Shown piece after piece: positions 18,352 to 27,664 of a DNA stretch of 64,000 nt. The translations under genes were made by a program, and so were the position numbers. This DNA is from Maribacter arcticus (lineage in GTDB: Bacteria > Bacteroidota > Bacteroidia > Flavobacteriales > Flavobacteriaceae). Each line of letters begins with the position of its first letter. The stretch's first letter is position 1. The stretch spans positions 1 through 64,000 of the forward strand of contig NZ_FUYL01000006.1 of assembly GCF_900167935.1 (NCBI RefSeq). Reading direction: 5' to 3'. The notes beneath the pieces are model-generated. The model saw only the letters and a program-made list of their open reading frames with translations, did not search any database and had not been told where the DNA came from.

Positions 18352-19224
18352 TTACATTAAAACCGTTTTTAATTCATTTCTGTATTCTGACGGATTTTGC
18401 CCTGTAAATGCTTTAAACGATTTGTTGAAGTGCGAAAAGTTGTTAAATCCGCATTCGAAACAAACCTCAGTAATACTCATTGGTTTTTCTGCTAATAATT
18501 TAGAAGCGTGAACCAATCGATATTCATTAACAAATTGTATAAATGTCTTATTCGTTATTTTTTTGAAGTACCTACAGAACGATGGTATGGTCATACTTAC
18601 CATAGAAGATATTTCTTCGAGAGTTAGTTCTTCTTTAAAATTATTCTTAACATGATTGAATACGATATTAATACGGTCATTATCCTTAACATCGGTAGTA
18701 AATGAAAACCCTTCTGCGTTTAACAAACGCATGTCTTCAGAATTACCTAGTTCGTTTAATATATTAAGTATAGATAGTAGTCTTTGAAAATCAGTCTGAT
18801 ATTCTAACACCTCTATTTTGTCTCCTATTTTTCGTTTTGTCTTACCAGAAAAGGCTATTCCACCGCTAGCACTATTAAATAAGCTTTCAATTTTCTTCAT
18901 TTCTGGAAGTTTAAAGAAATCTGGTCCTAAGAAATCTAATTTCAACTGCACAACTGTTTCACTTGTATTGCCGGTAAGGGCATCGGTAAAACCGCAATGA
19001 GGAAGATTACTACCTATAAGTATAAGATCTCCATTAGTATAATAGGATACATGACTACCAATTTGCCGTTTACCAGAGCCACCATTAACGTAAACCAATT
19101 CTAATTCAGGGTGGTAGTGCCATAAATTGTTTTTGTTCAATTTATGCTCATCAAATTTTTGATATGTAAATGAATGACCAAAATCTGGCTCAATGGCTTC
19201 AAAAGTAGGTTTCTGTTTTACCAT
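18352..19224 (-). CDS. AraC-family transcriptional regulator with cupin sensor domain
   Basis: The 290-residue protein has an N-terminal cupin-like domain (WHYHPELELVYVNGG near residue 35-49, DLILIGSNLPH). Its C-terminal AraC DNA-binding domain (~185-288) contains two helix-turn-helix units: LTLEEISSMVSMTIPSFCRYF and SITEVCFECGFNNFSHFNKSF. The cupin pocket suggests response to a small carbohydrate-like ligand. It is divergent from the secreted-protein gene at 19441, with a 216-base shared upstream region, so that gene is a candidate target. Confidence 0.92.
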   Translation of the reverse strand: MVKQKPTFEAIEPDFGHSFTYQKFDEHKLNKNNLWHYHPELELVYVNGGSGKRQIGSHVSYYTNGDLILIGSNLPHCGFTDALTGNTSETVVQLKLDFLGPDFFKLPEMKKIESLFNSASGGIAFSGKTKRKIGDKIEVLEYQTDFQRLLSILNILNELGNSEDMRLLNAEGFSFTTDVKDNDRINIVFNHVKNNFKEELTLEEISSMVSMTIPSFCRYFKKITNKTFIQFVNEYRLVHASKLLAEKPMSITEVCFECGFNNFSHFNKSFKAFTGQNPSEYRNELKTVLM

Positions 19225-19395
19225 GCTATTTTATGTTTACTAGTATAAAATTAAATGATCCTTTATAGGATGGTCTCTGTAAAATTAACTAAAATGTGTG
19301 TAATCTTATCTTATGTGCTATTAAACTTGCATAAAGAGGTTAAAATAGCATATAAATAAGAAAAATTTGATGTAGTGAGGGCTAGATATCGACTG

Positions 19396-19403
19396 TATGT
19401 TTG
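19396..19403 (+). promoter_or_regulatory. Bacteroidota -7 box (TATGTTTG) of the 19441 gene
   Basis: An exact TAnnTTTG match lies 37 bases before the ATG. A TTTG at 19366-19369 could be the -33 element, but the 26-base spacer is longer than usual. Confidence 0.5.
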
Positions 19404-19440
19404 CAGTATAAATTATCATTAACCCTTAAAATAATTTATT

Positions 19441-20025
19441 ATGAAAAACCTAGTAAAATTCACAACAGTAGTAGCCTTTATGTTCGCTACAGTAGCAGGC
19501 ATGGCAAGAGAGCCTAAATTGAATTTATTATCTGTGGGAAAAGCCAAAAGTGTGGTTTTAACTATGGATGCTTCTTCTAAAGGTGTACAGGTAATTTTAA
19601 AAGATGCAGACTTGAATGTTATATATTCTGAGAAAATGTCTGAAGGTCAATTTAGCAAAAAATTAAATCTTAAAGATTTGAATGATGGTGTCTATTACCT
19701 TTCAGCTGACGATAACTTCAAAAGCTATTCATATACTATTGTCTTAAGTAACAATACTATGAATGTTGTAGAAACTGCTGAAGACATTAAGCCTTTCTTT
19801 AGAAAGACTAGCAATATGATTTATTTGAACTACTTAAACTTGGATAAAGCAAAGTTGTCTATTAAAATATTTGATGCTGAAAGTAGAACAGTATTTACAC
19901 AAGAAGTGACTGACGAAATGATTGTTGAAAAAGCATTCAATTTCGCAGATGCTTTCCCTGGTACATATACAGTAACGGTTAAGTCTGAAGGCAAAACGTA
20001 TACTGAAGATTTTGTTGTTAATTAA
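19441..20025 (+). CDS. Secreted beta-sandwich protein, unknown function
   Basis: The 194-residue protein has a clear signal peptide (residues 1-22, ending VAGMA). The mature part seems to hold two similar ~80-residue beta-sandwich domains. Each ends in a strand pattern like NDGVYYLSADDNFKSYSYTIVL (first) and FPGTYTVTVKSEGKTYTEDFVV (second), which resembles the fold of Por-type sorting domains and DUF3244. It lacks the conserved motifs of a type IX sorting signal. It has its own promoter box and a strong terminator. The function is unknown. Confidence 0.82.
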   Translation: MKNLVKFTTVVAFMFATVAGMAREPKLNLLSVGKAKSVVLTMDASSKGVQVILKDADLNVIYSEKMSEGQFSKKLNLKDLNDGVYYLSADDNFKSYSYTIVLSNNTMNVVETAEDIKPFFRKTSNMIYLNYLNLDKAKLSIKIFDAESRTVFTQEVTDEMIVEKAFNFADAFPGTYTVTVKSEGKTYTEDFVVN

Positions 20026-20046
20026 GTTGATTTAAGTTGATTTCAT

Positions 20047-20076
20047 TAAAAGGGGACGGGAGCGTCCCCTTTTTAT
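20047..20076. terminator. Bidirectional Rho-independent terminator
   Basis: The arms AAAGGGGACG and CGTCCCCTTT carry a short loop and a T5 tail. The hairpin lies between convergent genes 19441-20025 and 20081-20440. Confidence 0.9.
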
Positions 20077-20080
20077 TTGT

Positions 20081-20440
20081 TTAAATATTTAGGTAATAAA
20101 AAGCCCAGTACATAAGAACAAACTGCAAGGGTAGCCTTAATAAAAGTATCCATCTAGGAAAACCTGCACCAGCCTTTTTGCTTGACAACATATAAAAATG
20201 AACTAATAAGAAAACGGAAAGCATAGTTATGATTCCGTAAAGAGACATATCTTTTGTGAACCTAAAAAATAGCCCAACACCAAGTATTATTTCTACCAAA
20301 CCACTTAAAAGTACTAATGGTTTGTGAAAAGGTAGGTACCGTGGCATAATTCTTAAATATACCTTTGGTTTTATAAAATGCATGATGCCTGCAATGATAT
20401 ACATTGCTCCCATCAAATATAAATGCCAAGGATAAGTCAT
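20081..20440 (-). CDS. DoxX-family four-helix membrane protein
   Basis: The 119-residue protein has four hydrophobic helices (about 5-22, 42-60, 68-88, 98-116). The block AGIMHFIKPKVYLRIMPRYLP is typical of the small DoxX/DoxD-like family. The biochemical role of these proteins is mostly unknown, though some take part in redox or thiol-stress complexes. It lies 25 bases downstream of the DUF885 gene on the same strand, so it may be co-transcribed with it. Confidence 0.85.
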   Translation of the reverse strand: MTYPWHLYLMGAMYIIAGIMHFIKPKVYLRIMPRYLPFHKPLVLLSGLVEIILGVGLFFRFTKDMSLYGIITMLSVFLLVHFYMLSSKKAGAGFPRWILLLRLPLQFVLMYWAFYYLNI

Positions 20441-20465
20441 ATGTAGAAGTCGATAAATTATTTAT

Positions 20466-22259
20466 TTAAGACTTTGTATTTGCATTAATCCAATTCATCA
20501 TTTTATCTTCTAAAATAGCTAAGGGAACACAACCAGCTTCAAGAATTTTCTCATGAAATAGTTTTATGTCGAATTCCTTACCAAAATTAGCTTCTGCTTT
20601 AGCACGAAGCTCCAAAATTTTAAGTTGTCCTATTTTATATGATAATGCCTGACCTGGGTTTGCCATGTAGCGTTCAATTTCTGCGGTAATAGCAGCTTCT
20701 GATTCCGCCTCATTATCTAAAGAATATTGAATAGCTTTTTCCCTAGACCATCCTTTAGAATGTATTCCGGTATCTACAACCAAACGAACTGCTCTATGCA
20801 TTTCTGCGCCTAGCATACCAAAGTTTTGATATGGGTCTTGGTATAGACCTAATTCTTTTCCCAAAGACTCGGTGTATAAAGCCCAACCTTCACCATAAGC
20901 ACTATACCATAACGTTTTTCTGAATTGAGGTAAATCTTCGTTCTCTTGGGTCAATGAAATTTGAAAATGATGACCTGGAATAGCTTCATGCAAAAATAAA
21001 TCTTCATCAGAATAGATGTTATATAACGATACATCTGGGATAGGAACATAAAAAATACCAGGTCGAGTACCATCTAAAGAACCAGGATTATATTCCGCAC
21101 TTGCTGACGCTTCTCTAAAAGCTTCTGTACGTCTTACTTCAAATGGAGTTTTAGGCTGCTTACTGAATAAAGCATTTATTTTGGGTGTCATTTTTTTATA
21201 AATGTCATTGAAGTTGTCGATGACTTGTTGAGGGTCGGTAAAAGGCATCAATTCTTTTTTAGTACGAACCTCTTTAAAAAATTCTTTCAGATTGCCGGTG
21301 AAACCGACTTCCTTCTTGACTTTTTCCATTTCAGAACTGAGTCTGGCAACTTCATTTAATCCTATTTCATGAATCTCTGATGCGGTTAATGCCGTAGTGG
21401 TGTATAATTTTATTTGATGGGCATAATAGGCATCACCATTTGGTATGTCTTGTATTCCACTAGATTCACGACCAGCATTCATATATTCATTAGCCATGAA
21501 ATCATGAAGCTCTTTATAAGTTGGTACAATTTTATTGGTAATAAGAGTGGTATAATTAGAAGTTAACCTTGCTTGATCGCTCTCAGTAAATTCACTTGGA
21601 AAATTATAAATGGGCGAGTAAAATAAATTCGATTGCAATTCTGCATCGACAACACTAGCCAGCTGAGGTAATACCTTTTTAATCAAAGATTTTGGCAACA
21701 CATTTTTTGCCATAATGCCAGCTTCCATTTTTGACTTAGCAGACTTTAGCCATACCACGTAATCATCTAAACGTTCTAGCCAATTATCGTAATCCTCTAC
21801 AGTTTTAAAAGGTTGTGCGCTACTTCCGCCAGCTAATTGGCCAATCATTAAATTCATAGACCACATTTGGTCAATGGGCGTATAGTTTTCAAATGCTAAA
21901 CCTTCTAAGTTTATTTCACATTCCCATTTTAAAATGGCAAATGACATTTGCTCACTTTCTGAAAGTTTAGCTTTTTCAAATTTCTTCGATTTCGCTAAGT
22001 AAGTGATGTAGTAGTTTTTTAATTCTTTCTTATAGTCTGCAGAAAGAAAATTGGGTAAGGTGTCATTGTATCTATAATCGCCTTGAGAAGTAGCGTTTAA
22101 AGGGTTTAGTCTTAATCCGTCTTCGTGATAGTGTGCTAGTAATGTAATGAAACCAACATTATGCATAGTCGGGTTCGTAGTTATTTCTTTACTAATGTTT
22201 ATTTGTGCTTCAGTATTTAGCCCAAAAATTAGAGTGCATACAATTAGTACTTTTTTCAT
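20466..22259 (-). CDS. DUF885 family secreted metal-dependent hydrolase
   Basis: The 597-residue protein has a signal peptide (residues 1-18, ending NTEA). The hallmark HEAIPGHHFQ near residue 427-436 is a gluzincin-like HExxxH-type site, with SYGEGWALYTE about 30 residues later supplying a likely third ligand. The N-terminal half is helical. Members are presumed peptidases or esterases of the periplasm; the substrate is unknown. Confidence 0.9.
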   Translation of the reverse strand: MKKVLIVCTLIFGLNTEAQINISKEITTNPTMHNVGFITLLAHYHEDGLRLNPLNATSQGDYRYNDTLPNFLSADYKKELKNYYITYLAKSKKFEKAKLSESEQMSFAILKWECEINLEGLAFENYTPIDQMWSMNLMIGQLAGGSSAQPFKTVEDYDNWLERLDDYVVWLKSAKSKMEAGIMAKNVLPKSLIKKVLPQLASVVDAELQSNLFYSPIYNFPSEFTESDQARLTSNYTTLITNKIVPTYKELHDFMANEYMNAGRESSGIQDIPNGDAYYAHQIKLYTTTALTASEIHEIGLNEVARLSSEMEKVKKEVGFTGNLKEFFKEVRTKKELMPFTDPQQVIDNFNDIYKKMTPKINALFSKQPKTPFEVRRTEAFREASASAEYNPGSLDGTRPGIFYVPIPDVSLYNIYSDEDLFLHEAIPGHHFQISLTQENEDLPQFRKTLWYSAYGEGWALYTESLGKELGLYQDPYQNFGMLGAEMHRAVRLVVDTGIHSKGWSREKAIQYSLDNEAESEAAITAEIERYMANPGQALSYKIGQLKILELRAKAEANFGKEFDIKLFHEKILEAGCVPLAILEDKMMNWINANTKS

Positions 22260-22279
22260 TAAAATGTATTGTTATAAAT

Positions 22280-22915
22280 TTAAGATAGGTATTTCTTGAA
22301 TCTGTCTTTTTTATATTGCGGTACAGATTCATTGGTCATAAATAGGGTTAGAAGTTCTCGTGGTTTCTCTTTTAAAAACATCAATTCATAAAACTGTTGA
22401 ACCGTAAGAGAATTTGAAGACCTCTCAGTTAAAACTAATGTGTCTCCTTTATTTACAGTGCCTTCTTCAAGTATTTTAACATACGTGCCTGGGTGATTAT
22501 GATCGATAAATTCTTTGAGGATATTTTGAGTTCCGAAGCGTATTCCCAGCTTATAACATGGTTCTCGTGGTTGAGAAACTTGAACTAGGGCGCCTCCGAT
22601 TTTGTAAATATCACCTACACGAATTTCAAATTCATCAAGGCCTTCAATGGTCAAGTTTTCTCCGAACATACCCCAATCCCATTTCAAGTCGGGGTATATA
22701 CCTTTCCAATAGCTATAATAATCAGCAGAAAAAAGATAGCAAGCTTTGTTTGTTCCACCATGGTGAACACGGTCTATAATAGTATCATCTTTAACATCAT
22801 TACGTCCTAAAAATAAGCCTTTAGGTGTTGGGTATTTGAAGATGCCAGTTTGCTCTGTTGTGCCGTTCCATTCAAAAGTTACGGGGTCTCCTATGTTAGT
22901 TGAAATTACCTTCAT
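22280..22915 (-). CDS. MOSC-domain protein (YiiM-like)
   Basis: The protein has 211 residues from the ATG at 22915, where MKVISTNIGDPV begins. An in-frame ATG eight codons upstream adds only a Phe/His-rich stretch. The MOSC core includes FLGRNDVKDDTIIDRVHHGG, FGENLTIEG and the conserved Cys motif QPREPCYKLGIRFG near residue 110. The C-terminal helices (SLTVQQFYELMF) match YiiM-type proteins. YiiM relatives use a bound molybdenum cofactor to reduce N-hydroxylated compounds. The gene is probably in line with the DUF885 gene (20-base gap). Confidence 0.88.
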   Translation of the reverse strand: MKVISTNIGDPVTFEWNGTTEQTGIFKYPTPKGLFLGRNDVKDDTIIDRVHHGGTNKACYLFSADYYSYWKGIYPDLKWDWGMFGENLTIEGLDEFEIRVGDIYKIGGALVQVSQPREPCYKLGIRFGTQNILKEFIDHNHPGTYVKILEEGTVNKGDTLVLTERSSNSLTVQQFYELMFLKEKPRELLTLFMTNESVPQYKKDRFKKYLS

Positions 22916-23073
22916 ATGGTGAAGATAAAAAAAGCACAAATATTTATGGTAATATGATTAACCAATCTTTTAGCTCTAAAAAGGAATGGGTTGAATTTTT
23001 CCAAATCAATGGAATATTGTTTTAGTATTATGATTTAGTAATCTGTGTTTATCATTTTTCTATATTTACGTAG

Positions 23074-24672
23074 ATGGCATTTTTAACATTTATACTTTTT
23101 ACAGGTTTTGTTGCCTTTTATGCAACTTGGAAATTACGTAAAGATAAACTTAACACTCAAGATGGTTATTTTTTAGGAGGTAGGTCATTAACAGGTATCG
23201 TTATTGCAGGATCTCTATTGTTAACCAATATATCGACAGAGCATTTAGTGGGTATGAATGGTTCTGCTTATAAAAACGGTGCTATAATTATAGCTTGGGA
23301 AGTGACCTCTGCTTTAGCTTTAGTAATAGGCGCTTTATATTTTGCGCCTAAGTACTTGAAAATGGGATTGACTACAATACCTGAGTATTTAGAAAAACGT
23401 TTCGATGGATTAACCCGAACACTTGTAGCGTTATTATTAATTATATCTTTTGTTGCTACACTATTGCCAATAGTTCTTTATACAGGGGCCTTAAATATTG
23501 AGGCGATTTTTGAAATTTCCAGTTTATTAGAAGTTAGCCAAGAACAGGGCATATTTATTACCATTTTAATTGTGGGTATTTTAGGCGCGATATATGCCAT
23601 ATTTGGAGGGCTAAAAATGGTTGCTTATACTGATACAATAAATGGATTCGGACTTTTGGTAGCAGGTTTGTTAGTGCCGATTTTGGCATTGTTAAGTATA
23701 GGTGATGGTAATGTTTTTAGTGGATTTGAATTGGTATTTAATAATAGTCCAGAAAAGTTTAATGTCATTAGTAATGAAACGAGTGTTGGTGAAGGAGCCC
23801 GAACGGCAATTTTACCATTCGAGGTACTTTTTACAGGTTTAATGGTCAACCAAATTTATTTTTGGACCATGCATCAGTCAATTATACAACGAGTTTTGGG
23901 TGCGGTGAATTTAAAAGAAGCACAAAAGGGATTACTGTTTACAGGACTTTTAAAGATTTTAGTGCCGCTTATTATTGTTTTACCAGGGCTAATTGCATTT
24001 TATTATTTTGGAGAAACCCACTACGATAATCAAGATAGTATTTACCCATTATTGGTGAAGAAAGTTATGCCACTTTGGTTAACAGGTTTCTTTGTTGCAG
24101 TAATGATGGGTGCTATTTTAAGTACATTTAATAGTGCTCTAAATAGCGCAGCAACTGTTTTTAGTCTGGGCATATTCAAACGATATATAAATAAAAATAT
24201 TAGCGAATTTAAATTGGTGAGAATAGGGAAACTGACATCAGCTATTCTTGCTGTTTTTGCGATTTCAATTGCACCATTTGTTGCCAATGCCCCAGCAGGG
24301 TTATATCAACTTTTGCAAGAATTGAATGGAATATTCTTTATTCCTATTGCGAGCGTAATTATAGCAGGGTTCTTATTTCCTAAGGTTACCGCAACCGGAG
24401 CTAAAATCGGGTTATTATTTGGATTGCTTTTTTACGTTATAGTGAATTTCGGATTTAAAGTAAATCTTCATTTTGTTCATATTTGGGGATTAGAATTTAT
24501 TCTGAATATTATAGTCATGCATTTGGCTTCGTACTTTTTCTCAATAGAAGAGAAGTTTGAGATGAAGGATTCCGGAATATTAGATTTGAAACCTTGGAAA
24601 TATGCTAAACCATTTAGCTTGTTCTTAGTTTTGTTTACAGTGGTTTTATATATTATTCTAGGGAATGTGTAA
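23074..24672 (+). CDS. Sodium:solute symporter (SSS family), probable inositol or sugar transporter
   Basis: The 532-residue protein has about 13-14 hydrophobic segments and the SSS-family features. These are the N-terminal YFLGGRSLTG, SLLLTNISTEHLVGMNGSAY (sodium-site region, ~residues 48-67) and STFNSALNSAATVFSLGIFKR near residue 350. It lies 27 bases before the myo-inositol oxygenase gene and in the same direction. That makes myo-inositol, or a related polyol or sugar, the best guess for the substrate, by context only. A TATATTTA close to the -7 consensus precedes the start. Confidence 0.9.
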   Translation: MAFLTFILFTGFVAFYATWKLRKDKLNTQDGYFLGGRSLTGIVIAGSLLLTNISTEHLVGMNGSAYKNGAIIIAWEVTSALALVIGALYFAPKYLKMGLTTIPEYLEKRFDGLTRTLVALLLIISFVATLLPIVLYTGALNIEAIFEISSLLEVSQEQGIFITILIVGILGAIYAIFGGLKMVAYTDTINGFGLLVAGLLVPILALLSIGDGNVFSGFELVFNNSPEKFNVISNETSVGEGARTAILPFEVLFTGLMVNQIYFWTMHQSIIQRVLGAVNLKEAQKGLLFTGLLKILVPLIIVLPGLIAFYYFGETHYDNQDSIYPLLVKKVMPLWLTGFFVAVMMGAILSTFNSALNSAATVFSLGIFKRYINKNISEFKLVRIGKLTSAILAVFAISIAPFVANAPAGLYQLLQELNGIFFIPIASVIIAGFLFPKVTATGAKIGLLFGLLFYVIVNFGFKVNLHFVHIWGLEFILNIIVMHLASYFFSIEEKFEMKDSGILDLKPWKYAKPFSLFLVLFTVVLYIILGNV

Positions 24673-24699
24673 ATTTATCTAACAATTAAATTCTACCTC

Positions 24700-25512
24700 A
24701 TGGAAGAAAAAGTTTTCAGGAACTATAATGCACCAGATATATCTGTTGCGGTAAAGGAACACTATCGTAAGATGAGAAAAAATCAAACTTTAGATTATGT
24801 ACACCATATGCATAATAAATATTTAAAGTTTGATAAGCCTATGGGGCTTTGGGAGGCCATGCGACATTTAAACAGTCTTATTGATGTTAGTGATCCAGAT
24901 ATTAATTTACCTAACATTCAGCATTTAATACAAAGTGCTGAAGCTATACGCGCAGATGGCAGACCCGATTGGATGCAATTGACAGGTTTGATTCATGATT
25001 TGGGAAAAGTAATGTTTTTAAAAGGTAGTGATGAAGATGGTACGAGCCAGGCTGAACAATGGGGTATGGTTGGCGATGTATTTATAGTAGGTTGTGCATT
25101 GCCAGACACATGTGTATTTCCTGAATTCAATAGTCTTAATAAAGACATGCAGAATGACCAGTATAATACACCAACAGGCATATATGAAAAGGGCTGTGGT
25201 ATAGATAATGTAGATTTAGCTTGGGGCCATGATGAATATTTGTATCAGGTGTTAAACAATCATAAAACAAATACATTACCAGAAGAGGCTATGGTGATGA
25301 TTAGATATCACTCTTTTTATCCATGGCATTCTGGTGGCAGTTATAAAGAACTTTTAAATGATAAAGATGCTGGATATTTAAAATTGATTAAAGATTTTAA
25401 TAAATACGATTTATACACGAAAAGTCAAAAAGTGTATGATTTAGATGAGGTACTGGATTACTATCAGCCAATTGCTGAAAAGTATTTGGGTACTGAACCT
25501 ATTTTTTGGTAA
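24700..25512 (+). CDS. myo-Inositol oxygenase (MIOX)
   Basis: The 270-residue enzyme opens myo-inositol with O2 to give D-glucuronate, using a mixed-valent di-iron site. All six iron ligands known from the mammalian enzyme have counterparts: His75 (QHLIQSAE), His99 and Asp100 (LIHDLGK), His177 (WGHDEY), His204 (RYHSFYPWH) and Asp237 (NKYDLYT). The length is close to that of animal MIOX (~285 residues). It is paired with the SSS transporter upstream. Further uronate genes would be needed for catabolism and are not in the window. Bacterial members are known but scattered. A strong terminator follows. Confidence 0.95.
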   Translation: MEEKVFRNYNAPDISVAVKEHYRKMRKNQTLDYVHHMHNKYLKFDKPMGLWEAMRHLNSLIDVSDPDINLPNIQHLIQSAEAIRADGRPDWMQLTGLIHDLGKVMFLKGSDEDGTSQAEQWGMVGDVFIVGCALPDTCVFPEFNSLNKDMQNDQYNTPTGIYEKGCGIDNVDLAWGHDEYLYQVLNNHKTNTLPEEAMVMIRYHSFYPWHSGGSYKELLNDKDAGYLKLIKDFNKYDLYTKSQKVYDLDEVLDYYQPIAEKYLGTEPIFW

Positions 25513-25533
25513 TTGTACGAGCTTTTAGAAAAC

Positions 25534-25568
25534 AAAAAAGCCACTACAAAATATGTAGTGGCTTTTTT
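25534..25568. terminator. Bidirectional Rho-independent terminator
   Basis: The arms AAAAAAGCCACTACA and TGTAGTGGCTTTTTT flank a 5-base loop. The hairpin lies between the convergent inositol oxygenase and htpG genes and serves both directions. Confidence 0.93.
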
Positions 25569-25585
25569 AATAGTCAAGGAGATGA

Positions 25586-27478
25586 TTATTTTACCATCTC
25601 GTAGCTCCGTTTTATAAACTCGGTCAAATCTTTACCTTTAAGTAAGCCTTTTGATAGTTTGGCTAAGTCAAGTGATTGATTGATTAATCGCTCTTTTTTC
25701 TTAGCTGTTTTTGTATTCAATATTTCACTGACCAACTCATTGTTAGTATTAACAATCAGGTTGTACATTTCTGGCATAGCACCCATGCCAAACATACCGC
25801 CACCGCCACCAGTCTGTTGCATCTCTTTCATACGACGCATAAATTCTGGTTCTGTAATGGTAAATGGTGATGCATCACTATCCATAGCTTCTAATTGTAC
25901 TGTATAGCTGCTTTTTTCACCGATTACTTTTTCCAATTCAGTTTTTAAAGTTTCCTTTTCCTCATCAGACAATTTAGAAATTTGAGTCTCCTCTTTCTGA
26001 ATCAGTTTATCGATATGATCAGCATCAACACGAGCAAAAGAAATATTTTCTTTAGAACTTTCTAATTTTTGTATCAAGTGACCAATAATAGGAGAGTCTA
26101 ATAACAATACTTCGTATCCTTTAGCCTTAGCAGTTTCTATATAACTATGTTGAGCTTCTTTATCAGAAGCATAAAGAATAACTGTTTTACCGTCTTTATC
26201 AGTTTGTGTTGCTTTAATTTTTTCTTGTAATTCTTCAAAAGTGAAATAAGAATCATCTACCGTTGGGTAAAGAGCAAACTTATCTGCTTTTTCAAAGAAC
26301 TTGTCTTCAGAAAGCATTCCGTACTCAATAACGATTTTAATATCGTTCCATTTTGCTTCAAATTCTTCTCTATTGTTTTTAAATAAAGAGTTTAATTTAT
26401 CGGCTACTTTTCTAGTGATATAAGAAGATATTTTCTTTACGGCTCCATCGGCCTGTAAGTACGAACGAGAAACATTCAATGGAATATCTGGAGAATCGAT
26501 AACACCACGTAACATGGTCAAAAATTCAGGTACAATTCCTTCAACATTATCCGTTACAAAAACCTGATTCTGATAAAGCTGAATTCTATCTTTTTGTTGA
26601 TTTAAATCATTAGAAAGTTTTGGAAAGTAAAGTATACCTGTAAGATTAAAAGGGTAGTCTACATTCAAGTGAATATGGAACAAAGGCTCCTCGAACTGCA
26701 TCGGGTAAAGCTCTCTGTAAAAACTTTTATAATCCTCTGATTTTAAATCTGCGGGTTGTTTTGTCCACGCCGGGTTAGGGTTGTTAATAATGTTATCAAC
26801 CTCTACTGTTGGTGCAGGATCTTCTTTTTTGGCACCTTCTGGTTTCGGTAAGGTTTCCGTTTTCATTCCGAATTTAATAGGAATAGGCATAAACTTGTTA
26901 TACTTACTTAACAAGCTTTTAATCTTTCCATCTTCTAAAAACTCGGTAGAATCATCTGCTATATGGAGTATAATCTCTGTACCGCGAGTATCTTTTTGAG
27001 CCTCTTCCATTACAAATTCAGGAGAACCATCGCAAGACCAATGTACCGCGGGCTCATCTTTATAACTTTTAGTTATAATTTCTACTTTATTAGCAACCAT
27101 GAAAGCAGAATAGAAACCTAAACCGAAATGGCCAATAATACCTGAATCTTTGGCAGAATCCTCATATTTGTTCAAGAACTCTTCTGCTCCTGAAAAAGCA
27201 ACTTCATTAATATACTTCTTAACCTCTTCTTCGGTCATACCTAAACCTTGGTCAATAATATGAAGCTTTTTTCCTTCTTTATCTATCTTAACCTCAATTA
27301 AAGGATTACCATAATCAACTTTAGCTTCGCCGATAGTGGTTAAATGTTTCATTTTTAAAGTTGCATCGGTAGCATTTGAAATTAATTCTCGAAGAAAAAT
27401 TTCATGATCGCTGTATAAGAACTTTTTAATAAGTGGAAAAATGTTGTCTACCGACACATTAATTTTACCTGTTGCCAT
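25586..27478 (-). CDS. htpG: Molecular chaperone HtpG (Hsp90)
   Basis: The 630-residue protein has the GHKL ATPase domain in its first ~220 residues: LRELISNATDA (nucleotide-binding Glu/Asn/Asp), DQGLGMT, and GHFGLGFYSAFMVA as the lid. The middle domain includes SRSYLQAD (catalytic Arg region, near residue 345). The C-terminal dimerisation domain follows. A Gly-rich GGGGGMFGMG stretch near residues 556-565 is unusual for bacterial HtpG and may be a clade feature. The gene stands alone, with a small hairpin in the 5' leader (27495-27511). Confidence 0.97.
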   Translation of the reverse strand: MATGKINVSVDNIFPLIKKFLYSDHEIFLRELISNATDATLKMKHLTTIGEAKVDYGNPLIEVKIDKEGKKLHIIDQGLGMTEEEVKKYINEVAFSGAEEFLNKYEDSAKDSGIIGHFGLGFYSAFMVANKVEIITKSYKDEPAVHWSCDGSPEFVMEEAQKDTRGTEIILHIADDSTEFLEDGKIKSLLSKYNKFMPIPIKFGMKTETLPKPEGAKKEDPAPTVEVDNIINNPNPAWTKQPADLKSEDYKSFYRELYPMQFEEPLFHIHLNVDYPFNLTGILYFPKLSNDLNQQKDRIQLYQNQVFVTDNVEGIVPEFLTMLRGVIDSPDIPLNVSRSYLQADGAVKKISSYITRKVADKLNSLFKNNREEFEAKWNDIKIVIEYGMLSEDKFFEKADKFALYPTVDDSYFTFEELQEKIKATQTDKDGKTVILYASDKEAQHSYIETAKAKGYEVLLLDSPIIGHLIQKLESSKENISFARVDADHIDKLIQKEETQISKLSDEEKETLKTELEKVIGEKSSYTVQLEAMDSDASPFTITEPEFMRRMKEMQQTGGGGGMFGMGAMPEMYNLIVNTNNELVSEILNTKTAKKKERLINQSLDLAKLSKGLLKGKDLTEFIKRSYEMVK

Positions 27479-27494
27479 ATGTTATATTTTTTTT

Positions 27495-27511
27495 GTCACT
27501 ATCGTAGTGAC
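27495..27511. promoter_or_regulatory. Inverted repeat in the htpG leader
   Basis: GTCACTA and TAGTGAC surround TCG, a perfect 7-bp stem 17 bases upstream of the htpG start codon (minus strand). It does not match the CIRCE heat-shock operator. It could be a protein site or an mRNA hairpin masking the start region. Confidence 0.4.
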
Positions 27512-27654
27512 TATTGTTGTGTATTATATTTTGGTTATGTGAAGTCAAAAAAAATACCACAATAGAAGATTATGACAAACTGACAGATATAAGAGCATAT
27601 AAAGTTTAACAAATATTTTTGTTTATGAATAATATAAAAAAGTTAAACATAATG

Positions 27655-27662
27655 TATATTTG
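27655..27662 (+). promoter_or_regulatory. Bacteroidota -7 box (TATATTTG) in front of the candidate small RNA
   Basis: This exact TAnnTTTG match ends 2 bases before the left arm of the long stem at 27665. A second match (TATTTTTG, 27614-27621) lies 41 bases further upstream. No convincing -33 element is seen for either. Confidence 0.45.
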
Positions 27663-27664
27663 TA

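Noticed and set aside
20024-20044. Direct repeat TTAAGTTGATTTAAGTTGA around the stop codon of the 19441 gene
   Set aside because: An overlapping 11-base duplication, probably slippage; no sign of a functional element.
24700-25512. HD-domain phosphohydrolase instead of inositol oxygenase
   Set aside because: The HD-like LIHDLGK is present, but the full six-ligand set and the WGHDEY and RYHSFYPWH blocks are specific to MIOX.
27495-27511. CIRCE/HrcA operator for htpG
   Set aside because: The repeat is 7-3-7 and does not match the 9-9-9 CIRCE consensus.
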